From the NCBI RefSeq assembly GCF_900115785.1, contig NZ_FOYS01000003.1, forward strand, positions 434,001 through 498,000: DNA of 64,000 bases, read 5' to 3'. A model generated the notes under the pieces. That model ran no database searches, was not told the origin of the DNA, and saw nothing but the letters and a program-made list of their open reading frames with translations. Of the stretch, positions 1-7,634 are shown piece by piece. Each line of letters opens with the position of its first letter. Positions within the stretch are counted from its first letter, which is position 1. The DNA comes from Halogeometricum limi (GTDB taxonomy: Archaea > Halobacteriota > Halobacteria > Halobacteriales > Haloferacaceae). Both the position numbers and the translations under genes were made by a program.

Positions 1-256
1 AGGTACCATTGTACGTCAGGAGACGATCTACGCTGCGGTCAGCACACCACGCGAAGAGCCGCTCGTAGAGGTCAATCGTATACTGGTCGTCCCAATCGCC
101 GCTCCGAAACAGCACTTCGGTTTCTGGTGTGTCGTTCGGGTCGTCAGCGTACGCAAGGCTGACAGCGAAGAGTTCGAAGTACTGGGTGTCGTTCGAGTTG
201 TCGGGCGGCTCTTCGAACGGGCTCGCGGTTTCGATGTCAATGACAAGTGTGCCCAC
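1..256 (-). CDS. Predicted RNase H-like 3'-5' exonuclease, N-terminal part (gene runs off the left edge)
   Basis: This is the start of a gene that leaves the window. Its 85 visible codons begin at a GTG (256-254) preceded by a GGAGGT ribosome binding site about 8 bases upstream. The product starts GTLVIDIETASPFEEP, then has a WCADR segment and LLTYNG. This aligns almost residue for residue with the complete gene at 32500-33258, which starts GTLVLDIETASPFEEP. DIET and TYNG match exonuclease motifs I and II of DnaQ-fold nucleases of the RNase_H_2/YprB type. The gene therefore has a second, more AT-rich copy inside the accessory region. Activity cannot be judged because the C-terminal half is not visible. 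Confidence 0.8.
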   Translation of the reverse strand, partial: MGTLVIDIETASPFEEPPDNSNDTQYFELFAVSLAYADDPNDTPETEVLFRSGDWDDQYTIDLYERLFAWCADRSVDRLLTYNGT

Positions 257-579
257 CTAAGCAGACCTCCTGATGTGATGCGCGTCGGACAGTACCATGT
301 TTGTTGTGGATGCCGATCTGGAGTCCGGCAGTTCAGTGGTGAACACTCCACTAAATTTCAGAAGCACTAGCTGAAAGTTCGGGGAGCCAGTTGAGGTATT
401 GCGGATACTGTTTGTCTGATGTGAAGAGATGAGTCCCGGTGAGATGAGTGACAGTGTTGCTTGTGCCAGATGTTGTGACACCGTTCGTGAGGAGAAGGCT
501 GGTGACTGTGACGTCTGGGTTGTCAACCGGGGGCGTGACTTACGACCCCCGCTCGATGACTCGCAGCAGGCGTAGTCGG
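257..579. other. Intergenic stretch between the GHKL protein and the partial exonuclease
   Basis: This 323-base stretch follows the stop codon of the giant GHKL protein and precedes the partial exonuclease, both leftward. I find no convincing gene: the open frames here are short, run on from neighbouring coding sequence, or have unlike composition. An AAATTTAGT element near 347-356 could be a weak leftward TATA box. AGTGG/CCACT around 333-350 forms a short inverted repeat. Confidence 0.5.
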
Positions 580-3500
580 TTATTCCTCCCACTCGATGGG
601 GCGTTCGATGATCGGGTCGTCGTCGAAGTCGAAGCTGCGGAGGTCTACCTGGACGTTCCGTTCGCGTGTTTCGCGTTGCCGGTTCCGTAGCCGGCCGAAT
701 GGTTGTGGTATTTCGAGGAGCTCTGCGTCACCGCTGTTGCCGAGTCGAATGTTTCGGGCGACGTAGAGGTAGTAGTACTCGCTGAGTGGGCCGCCTGCCG
801 CTTTCCATTCGTTCCACGAGAGGGACGGTTTGCGTGTGTTCAGGCCGGAGGTTTTGAGCTCGATGCAACGGTCGATCACTGCGTCACCGTTGTCGTCGGT
901 TCGGATCGTTAGGACGTCGAACCCGGGCCAGTCGCGGTCGAGCGGGTTTTCTGCGGCGGATAGGCCGCGTTGGTCTGCGAACCGATAAATCGCGGATTCG
1001 AGGAGCTCGGAGTGTTCGCGGTGCTTCAGGTATTCTTCTGGTGTGTGAACGTCGAAGACTTTCGATTCCGGGTTGGGTTCGTCGGCATCCGCGAGCCGCG
1101 TTCGTTCTGCATCAATCGTAATTGCCATACCGAACGCGTCGATCTCGTCACGATACTCTTGTGACGCAGCTCCACCCCCACCGCTATGATTACTGGACGT
1201 GGACTGCTCGTTCCCCGAGTCCTGGCGACCACCGTTATCGGGTGAGTTTGTGGAGACGTCGGCGTTCCGGAGTGATTCGGCGATTCGCCGGTCGCCGATT
1301 CGAGTGACGGCGTCGATACTGGGGATGCGCGAGGAGTGTGTGCTGGTTCCAGCTGTGCCGGTGGATGATTCCGATCCGCCGTTAGCTGCTGCGGTATGTG
1401 TGTTGGTGGTGGAATCGAATGCGCCGTCATTGTCTGGTTCAGGGCCGGGTGGGTGATCTGCATCGCCGTCGCCTGTTGGCGAGTCCTCATGGTCACTTTC
1501 GAAGAGTGCTTTCCGAGTCGCTTCGATTTGGCCGTTCGGGACTTCGCTCCCGACGGTTCGGAGTCGCTCGTGTAACGCGATAGCTGGCGTGTCGTTCTCG
1601 AACGCGTAGTCCACGAGGTTGTTGACCGCTTCGTAGTACTGTGGAACATCAAGCCGGTCAGTATACGCACCGGTGAGTGCATCGACGAACGCCTCTCGGT
1701 TGAGTGTCGCGTCGATGAGGATCGTGGTAATCGTGTCGCCGTCGCGTTCAATGTGGTACGGTTGCGGTTTCGGGTCGAGATTACGGTTCCAGCTGCCGTC
1801 GGTGAGCGTGATGTTGAGATCGAGGTCGGTGACGAACACGATGTTCTCGAAGAATGACTTGGTTCGGGTCGTGTCTTGGTCGACGAGCGCGGATGATGGT
1901 CGGTTCGTTCGGAGCCGTAGGACGAGCGCGGCAAGGACGGTCTGGAGCCACGTGGTGTCGATTTCGAAGCCAGAGACAGATGTCGGGAGAGGGCGTTCAT
2001 CGCCGTATCCGGGTTGTTTCTCGACAGCGGCTCGCAAGTCGGTTGCGCCGCAGTATTCGCCGAGACTGACGGCTTCTGGTTTGAACATAGCGAGGAGTGG
2101 AACGCCGAGGTTTCCGTAGCGGTCACGATTGCTTCGTGACCGGACGAAGTAGGTGTCACCCGCGGGTTTGAGGGCGTACTTATCGTCAACCCGGCAGAGG
2201 ACAAGTGCGTCCGAGAGCCCGCTTTGTTCGGGGTCCCACTCGCCACTGATCTGGTTGCCACGCGTTAGTCTCGGGAGGAGTTCAGATACGCGTGTGTAGA
2301 GGAGTTCGACAGCACTGCTGTACTGAGCGAGGTCGTCATCGGTCCACGCGAGTAACTCCCCGATACGACCGATCACGCGCTCAGCATCCTGTGGTGAGAA
2401 CCTGCCTTGCTCCAGCCGTATCCCGATACCGAGTGTGTCGGCGAGTTCTTCGAAGCTGACGGGCGTTTCACTTTCTCTCGTTGGGAAGTCCCCGTCTACG
2501 AATGGTAGCAAGGGCTGTAGCCCGTTCACGTCGAGGCTGAAGCGCTCACGGTCGCTGCGTGGAAGACTCCACGCGGCCGTTGGGCGGACGGTATCGAACG
2601 AGGTTGGCACCCAGGATGCCTGTCGGAGTTGCCACACCCACAGGTTCCAGCCGAGCGCCAATTGTTCATCGTGCGTGAACACATAGCTCACGTTACTGCC
2701 GCGCCACCGTTCGTTGGTGAACTCCGCGACAGTCGTGTGTCGTCGCTTGGAGAGACCGTGGTCCCACCAGCGCGTGAGGTGCGTGAGGAGACGACTCCCA
2801 ACCTCGTCCGATTGTTTTGCGGCCGAGAGGATTTCCGACGCGTACTCTAGAGAATTCACTTGGAACAGGTACTGCTCGTCTGGGTCGGGGATTTCCGAGG
2901 TTACCGCATCCACGAGGTGGTCGCGGTACGACTGCCATTCGGCGTCAGTGAGTCCCGTGTATCGGTGATCGACGGAGTAGACACCGTCTCCTTGGAGGTC
3001 TTCGGACGCTGTAATCGTCGAATTCGACGGTTGACTGAGACCCTGTGTCTGACGATACGTCTGCTGTTCACCGGGCGCGAATAGCGGCAGCGGGCGGAGA
3101 TGTTCGAACACGCCGAGCCACGAAAAGAACGCTGCCCAGGCTTCGAGCGTCTCTGAGCGCTCTTCGCCTTCGTCAGTAGTGAACCACGTAGGTGAAGCTA
3201 GGAACTTCGGATCGAATCGTTCAGAATCAGTTTGGGTGGCGACGGCGTTGAGGAATGGTTCGATATGGGCGTCTTCGGGGCGGTCGAGGGCGGTTTGCCA
3301 AGCCGAACTGAAGTACACGCGGTGTGCGGGATGCCACTCGACTGTGCCGTCATCTGTTGGCTGTGTCGGGACGGGGAGTTGTGCGAGGGCCGAGTATGGC
3401 TTCTTCGCAGATTGGTAGAGTAGTGGGGATTCTGGGCTGCGGTCGTTTTCAGGTGACTGGACGTCCGTCATCTCACGGATCGTTCGTAACACTCCGTCGG

Positions 3501-5598
3501 ACGCGAGGATAGACGGGTCCGCGTTCGGTGAGTTTGGTCCAGGGAGGTGGGGACTGATTGCGGTGTCGAACACTTGTGAGAACAGGTAGTCGTTGATGTC
3601 CCAGATCGTCTGAACGTCGGCGTCGAAGTTCGCTGGGAGTGCGTCTTCTCGAAGCGGTGCCGCGCGGTCGGCGTTCGTGCCGTGGTACAGTTCACGCGGA
3701 AGAAATTCGAGCGTCGGTAAGGCGTCCGCTGTAATGTCGCCCTCTGGGGGCATGAAGATCGTGCCGGCCTCGTTCGAATCGCGTATCGCGTGCTTCGTCC
3801 CTTCTGGGTCGGTTTTGATCTCAACTGGGAACACGTCGTGTCGGCGGCACGCTTCGTCGAAGGCTGAACGGTCCTCGTCGCTCTCCATCGTTTTGCGCAG
3901 ACGAACGAGATAGACAAGTACCGGATCGACCGTGAGGCGGCACGGCTCGTCGTCATCTGGGGGGGTTCGGCCGAATTCACGCTCGTCGACGATGCGGAGG
4001 GGAGGATCCACAGAAACAGCAGCGAGGGCTTCAGGTATCGATGGCGCGTCGTACTGTGACGCACCGTACGCAACTAGCGTCTGGGCGTGGTGGTGGGTGG
4101 ATAATTCCGCTGAAGGGACGTACGGCTGGTCGTCGGCTTGACTGTCCCCGGACTGGAGGAGAGACACGAAGTCGGTGCCTAAGTCCGAGAGTTGGGCGGA
4201 CGTTGGGGGTATTGTGATGTCATCGATGGCAACTCGTTGGTTAGCACGCGCACTCGGAAGGAATTCAACGGACGTGAGTCGGGTCTTGATCGCGTCAAAG
4301 AGACAGTCCTCAACAGTCCCTTGGGTGAACGACCAGTCCCGACCTTGCCCCAACGACGGGTCCAGCGTGGTGAGGAAGTCCCCCGCCGATGTTGCGGACT
4401 GGTCAACGAACGAAATGACACCATCCGCGAGTAGTTCGCCGACAGCAGTGAACAGGAAGGCGTTGAACTGGCCGTCGTACCCGCGCGAGTCATCGTAGTT
4501 GAGTGTGAGGTTTCGGCGAGACGTGTCTGACTGGAAAGTCCCAGTCACGAGCGCTGGGATTGGACTGCGTTCTTTCGTCGGGAGGAAAACGTGGAGGTAC
4601 GGTGGTCGGTCGTGAGTCTCGCCGTACACGGGTTTGAGTTTCCAATCCCTAGGTCGAAGAGAGGGAGGGGAGTCCACAGGGGTCGCGGTGAATGCGATGC
4701 CAACGCTTAATTCTCCCATCGCATCCACCTCTGGCTGGGTCAGATCTGCACGGTCCGCTATCTGTTCTTGGTCAAGGTCGGTTTGTTCGAACAGGCAGAA
4801 CCAGTCGGTACGTGTACCCTCTGGGCCGTCCGCTGTGTCTGTGCTGAGCCCTATGAGCGTTGCGTCACAGCCGGTCATATCGTGTCGGGCAATCTCCCAT
4901 TCCCAGTCTTGCCCGAGACTGCTGATTTCGATCTCTTGAAGCTGTGGCAGCAGTGCGACCGTGTTTGCGTCTAGGCCTTCGAGCTTGGTATGGATTGATT
5001 CCCGATGCCGCGCGGGGTCTCGGAGTGGGAGTTTGAACACGGTCGTAAATCTATCATTCAGAAGTGCTCGCACTCGGGGCGGAGTTGTTGTCTCGTGTGG
5101 AAGACAGAGCAAGGGAACTTGTTCAGCAGCGAGCGTGTCGTCCCGCTCAGCAGATATCTTATCGTTGTCATTCAGGAGATCTGCTGTCGTCTTTCGATTG
5201 AATTGCGCCTGAACGTTCTCTGAGTATACACTCGGATTATCTGTGACGCCCAGAACGGACGTGAACCCCCGGCCCTTGTGGCCAATAGTCGTCTCGCCAG
5301 CTTTTGTCGTCCGGGTCGTGAGCGTCAGTGCGTAAAGATCTTCGAAGGAGAACGCCGCACCGTTGTTCGCAACGAGGAGGGAGTCTCCCGTGAGTTCGAA
5401 CCGTACCCGTGGTTCGTCGGTGTCGTCCATCTCGTCGACGGCGTTCTGTAGCAACTCGAAGACGAACCGACCCTCGTAGTCAGCGCGGTCCTGACGTTCA
5501 GTCCCCGCGTCAGCCTCAATTCGATCCGGATTACTCTCGTAGGTGTCGACGTGCCGGCCTTGAATGTCCGAAATCGAGGCTGGCCCGGAACCGTTCAT
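580..5598 (-). CDS. Giant GHKL-ATPase protein with C-terminal DUF3883 (NO VEIN-type) nuclease-like domain
   Basis: The protein has 1,672 residues from the chosen start. Residues about 40-130 carry GHKL (HSP90/sacsin-type) ATPase motifs: ELLQNAVDE (48-56, the N box), ANNGAAF (77-83) and GHKGRGF (106-112). The middle about 1,300 residues are unrecognised. Near residue 1,390 there is a low-complexity Asp/Gly/Ser/Asn-rich linker. The last about 160 residues resemble DUF3883, with GFDVLTI followed by CIELKTSG, which fits the D...ExK core of a PD-(D/E)XK nuclease fold. I prefer ATG 5598 to the upstream ATG 5661 because GGTATATATC (5619-5630) lies about 26 bases before 5598, as in leaderless haloarchaeal genes. 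Sacsin-like plus DUF3883 architectures are common in defence islands. It probably works with the AAA ATPase just upstream. Function is inferred. Confidence 0.85.
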   Translation of the reverse strand: MNGSGPASISDIQGRHVDTYESNPDRIEADAGTERQDRADYEGRFVFELLQNAVDEMDDTDEPRVRFELTGDSLLVANNGAAFSFEDLYALTLTTRTTKAGETTIGHKGRGFTSVLGVTDNPSVYSENVQAQFNRKTTADLLNDNDKISAERDDTLAAEQVPLLCLPHETTTPPRVRALLNDRFTTVFKLPLRDPARHRESIHTKLEGLDANTVALLPQLQEIEISSLGQDWEWEIARHDMTGCDATLIGLSTDTADGPEGTRTDWFCLFEQTDLDQEQIADRADLTQPEVDAMGELSVGIAFTATPVDSPPSLRPRDWKLKPVYGETHDRPPYLHVFLPTKERSPIPALVTGTFQSDTSRRNLTLNYDDSRGYDGQFNAFLFTAVGELLADGVISFVDQSATSAGDFLTTLDPSLGQGRDWSFTQGTVEDCLFDAIKTRLTSVEFLPSARANQRVAIDDITIPPTSAQLSDLGTDFVSLLQSGDSQADDQPYVPSAELSTHHHAQTLVAYGASQYDAPSIPEALAAVSVDPPLRIVDEREFGRTPPDDDEPCRLTVDPVLVYLVRLRKTMESDEDRSAFDEACRRHDVFPVEIKTDPEGTKHAIRDSNEAGTIFMPPEGDITADALPTLEFLPRELYHGTNADRAAPLREDALPANFDADVQTIWDINDYLFSQVFDTAISPHLPGPNSPNADPSILASDGVLRTIREMTDVQSPENDRSPESPLLYQSAKKPYSALAQLPVPTQPTDDGTVEWHPAHRVYFSSAWQTALDRPEDAHIEPFLNAVATQTDSERFDPKFLASPTWFTTDEGEERSETLEAWAAFFSWLGVFEHLRPLPLFAPGEQQTYRQTQGLSQPSNSTITASEDLQGDGVYSVDHRYTGLTDAEWQSYRDHLVDAVTSEIPDPDEQYLFQVNSLEYASEILSAAKQSDEVGSRLLTHLTRWWDHGLSKRRHTTVAEFTNERWRGSNVSYVFTHDEQLALGWNLWVWQLRQASWVPTSFDTVRPTAAWSLPRSDRERFSLDVNGLQPLLPFVDGDFPTRESETPVSFEELADTLGIGIRLEQGRFSPQDAERVIGRIGELLAWTDDDLAQYSSAVELLYTRVSELLPRLTRGNQISGEWDPEQSGLSDALVLCRVDDKYALKPAGDTYFVRSRSNRDRYGNLGVPLLAMFKPEAVSLGEYCGATDLRAAVEKQPGYGDERPLPTSVSGFEIDTTWLQTVLAALVLRLRTNRPSSALVDQDTTRTKSFFENIVFVTDLDLNITLTDGSWNRNLDPKPQPYHIERDGDTITTILIDATLNREAFVDALTGAYTDRLDVPQYYEAVNNLVDYAFENDTPAIALHERLRTVGSEVPNGQIEATRKALFESDHEDSPTGDGDADHPPGPEPDNDGAFDSTTNTHTAAANGGSESSTGTAGTSTHSSRIPSIDAVTRIGDRRIAESLRNADVSTNSPDNGGRQDSGNEQSTSSNHSGGGGAASQEYRDEIDAFGMAITIDAERTRLADADEPNPESKVFDVHTPEEYLKHREHSELLESAIYRFADQRGLSAAENPLDRDWPGFDVLTIRTDDNGDAVIDRCIELKTSGLNTRKPSLSWNEWKAAGGPLSEYYYLYVARNIRLGNSGDAELLEIPQPFGRLRNRQRETRERNVQVDLRSFDFDDDPIIERPIEWEE

Positions 5599-5616
5599 AC
5601 ACACTGGTGTCGAGTC

Positions 5617-5630
5617 AGAGATATATACCC
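5617..5630 (-). promoter_or_regulatory. TATA box of the GHKL-DUF3883 gene
   Basis: The leftward strand reads GGGTATATATCTCT here, centred about 26 bases before the ATG at 5598. This predicts a leaderless transcript and decides the start codon, because the longer reading frame would begin upstream of the promoter. Confidence 0.7.
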
Positions 5631-5699
5631 TAGGGGAAGTGATGCTGGGAGAATGGCACAAGATCAGAACTCCCCGAATTCAATAATCCTGAGATCTGC

Positions 5700-7376
5700 T
5701 TAGCAAATCAGGAGAAACAGCCAGAATGGAAGATAACAGATTCTTGTTTCGCCTCTCTGAGTAACGAGTGACTCGCTTTCGGCGACGCTCTTTGGGAGAC
5801 TGTCGGTGATGACGAACCGGTACGGCGCTTGGTAGTCTAATTCTCGGAGATCTTCGCTGTCGGATTGGGTATGTTGGCCGGAGTCGGGATCAAAGTCTTC
5901 GGCGATTGTTTCGGCATTGCCAGTGTGCGGGTGGTACGAGAGGATGAAGGGGAGAAGGTTTCCGTTGCGGTGAAGGATGTAGTCAACGAGGCCGGATTCG
6001 GTTTCTGTGTATTCGACATCGTATGCTCCGACGGTGTATGCGAGGCGTTTGGCGTGGTCGAAGGCGACAGTGCGGGCGAGTTTGTACTCGAACTCGTGGT
6101 TGAGCGTGTCTTGCTGTTCGTAGCCTTCGAAGCCGTGGTGTTCCTGTCGTTGGGAGAGGAGGACGAGGTGGCGTGGGTTGCGAAGGTACAATCGGGTGCG
6201 GCGGTAGCGTCGCAGGGAGTAGTCCTGAGATTCGGTGACGGCGATCCCTTCGTCAAGCACGTCGAGATAGCTATCAACGGTTCGTCTGTCGACACCGATC
6301 TGGTCACTTAGGGCTGTGTACTTGAGTTCCTCACCGGCGTTAGTTGCTGCGATGGAACTGAGCCGGTGGAGATTTTCGGGTTGTTGGATGGATCGGTACT
6401 TGGCGAGCTCTTTGTAGAGGAAGAGGAGGAAGTGTGATTTGGAGAGTTCGTTTCGGATCGTTGGGTCGTCTGTCTGGTGGAGAGTGCCGCCTGTGCGCAG
6501 GTATGCGCGCGCGGCGTCGTGTAGGTTGTCGCGGTCGTCCGCGTCGAAAATGTCGAAGCAGAGTTCTGAAAGTGTCTCAACTGCAGTGTCGAGACTGGTT
6601 TCGGAATCTCTTCCGGAGAGCCCCGTTCGAATCGTCTTGATCGGCGAGGGTCCGTCTAAGTCGGGTGATTGGTACTGTTCGAGTCTGGTTCGGAATTCGT
6701 CATCGAAATCGACGCCGAGTCCCTCGCCGATTTGAACGGTGTCGATGAATTTCATCGGGAGAATCGGCCATAATTCGAATTCTTCGATGATGTCGGCGGA
6801 TTCTGTAGCGGAGAGATCGACTTGAGATGCGACGATGCCGGTCAGGATTAGGTACGTATCCTCGTCGACGGCGTCGAGTAGCTGTGCTTTCCGATCCTCG
6901 TCGAGGTCAAGGGCTTGGACATCGTCGAGCAGGATGAACTTTTGTCCTTGACGAGGTGCGACGTGCGTCTGGAAGTAGTCGATGACCTGGTTGAGGCGTT
7001 TGATGTCGTCGCCTTCGCGTTCGAGTTGGTATAGGGAGTCCTCTAAGGGGATGTAGAGTATTTGTCGCGGTCCGATTGCGGAGGTGAGTTCGAGTTCTGT
7101 GTTTTGGTTCGGGAAGTCTGTCGTGTTGAGGAGCGCTGCGACGAGTTGGTGGAGAAGAGTAGTTTTGCCGATGCCGGTCTGGCCGTGAATTGCGTAGACG
7201 AGGCTGTCGACGCCGTCAGTGTAGTGGGTGTTCGCCGTTTTGAGAACGCGGTGGAAATCAGATCGGGGGGTAAGGTCTGTGGCTTGCGATAGTTCTGGAG
7301 AGGTACCGTCACCCCACCACTGGTTATGCTGCTCGGCGTCGTCGATGAACTCTTCTGCACTCCCTGTCCCAAGCAT
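5700..7376 (-). CDS. AAA-type ATPase of the archaeal AAA/DUF4143-like class
   Basis: The 558-residue protein has a Walker A motif GQTGIGKTT (65-73) and a Walker B FILLDD (147-152), followed by an ATPase lid. A central winged-helix-like segment includes DRRTVDSYLDVLDEG. The C-terminal part, with the VDYILHR segment, resembles the restriction-endonuclease-like tail of AAA_14/DUF4143 ATPases, but no intact D-ExK set is obvious. The end is unusually hydrophobic (FWLFLLIC), so the last residues may be recent. Its TATA-like AATATTT at about 7400-7408 lies roughly 29 bases before the ATG. It is the first gene of the leftward pair, 101 bases before the GHKL gene's own promoter region. I infer a regulator or motor partner of that protein in defence. 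Confidence 0.75.
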   Translation of the reverse strand: MLGTGSAEEFIDDAEQHNQWWGDGTSPELSQATDLTPRSDFHRVLKTANTHYTDGVDSLVYAIHGQTGIGKTTLLHQLVAALLNTTDFPNQNTELELTSAIGPRQILYIPLEDSLYQLEREGDDIKRLNQVIDYFQTHVAPRQGQKFILLDDVQALDLDEDRKAQLLDAVDEDTYLILTGIVASQVDLSATESADIIEEFELWPILPMKFIDTVQIGEGLGVDFDDEFRTRLEQYQSPDLDGPSPIKTIRTGLSGRDSETSLDTAVETLSELCFDIFDADDRDNLHDAARAYLRTGGTLHQTDDPTIRNELSKSHFLLFLYKELAKYRSIQQPENLHRLSSIAATNAGEELKYTALSDQIGVDRRTVDSYLDVLDEGIAVTESQDYSLRRYRRTRLYLRNPRHLVLLSQRQEHHGFEGYEQQDTLNHEFEYKLARTVAFDHAKRLAYTVGAYDVEYTETESGLVDYILHRNGNLLPFILSYHPHTGNAETIAEDFDPDSGQHTQSDSEDLRELDYQAPYRFVITDSLPKSVAESESLVTQRGETRICYLPFWLFLLIC

Positions 7377-7395
7377 AGAGACGATTACTAGGGGC

Positions 7396-7410
7396 TAGTA
7401 CAAATATTCA
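7396..7410 (-). promoter_or_regulatory. TATA box for the AAA ATPase gene
   Basis: Leftward strand TGAATATTTGTAC, about 29 bases upstream of the ATG at 7376, fits a leaderless haloarchaeal promoter. It lies back to back with the Argonaute promoter in a 258-base divergent region (7377-7634). Confidence 0.55.
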
Positions 7411-7592
7411 CGCATCTCGATGTCCCTATTCAGAGTATACTGACGTCTTGCTGTCTATCGGGCTATGATTGGCAAATTTCCGACGCTCGGTGTCGTTCGG
7501 TACTTCCTCATGAATGCCTCATTTGTGGGGAAGAGATGCTTTCTTAGAGTGAGTTGAATCTAAATCTGATTTATCGTGTTTGAAATTCTCCT

Positions 7593-7610
7593 AGTGAAAA
7601 CTTATTTATT
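7593..7610 (+). promoter_or_regulatory. Promoter of the Argonaute operon
   Basis: The sequence GTGAAAACTTATTTATT contains a BRE-like GAAAA followed by a TTATTTA TATA element. It ends about 25 bases before the ATG at 7635. The spacing implies a leaderless mRNA starting at or next to the Argonaute start codon. It is the only clear promoter found for the five-gene rightward operon. Confidence 0.7.
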
Positions 7611-7634
7611 CTGAGCGTACGTTGGTCGGCGTAG

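Noticed and set aside
448-690. 80-residue rightward frame at the end of the GHKL gene
   Set aside because: It is mostly antisense to the DUF3883 domain and lacks start signals.
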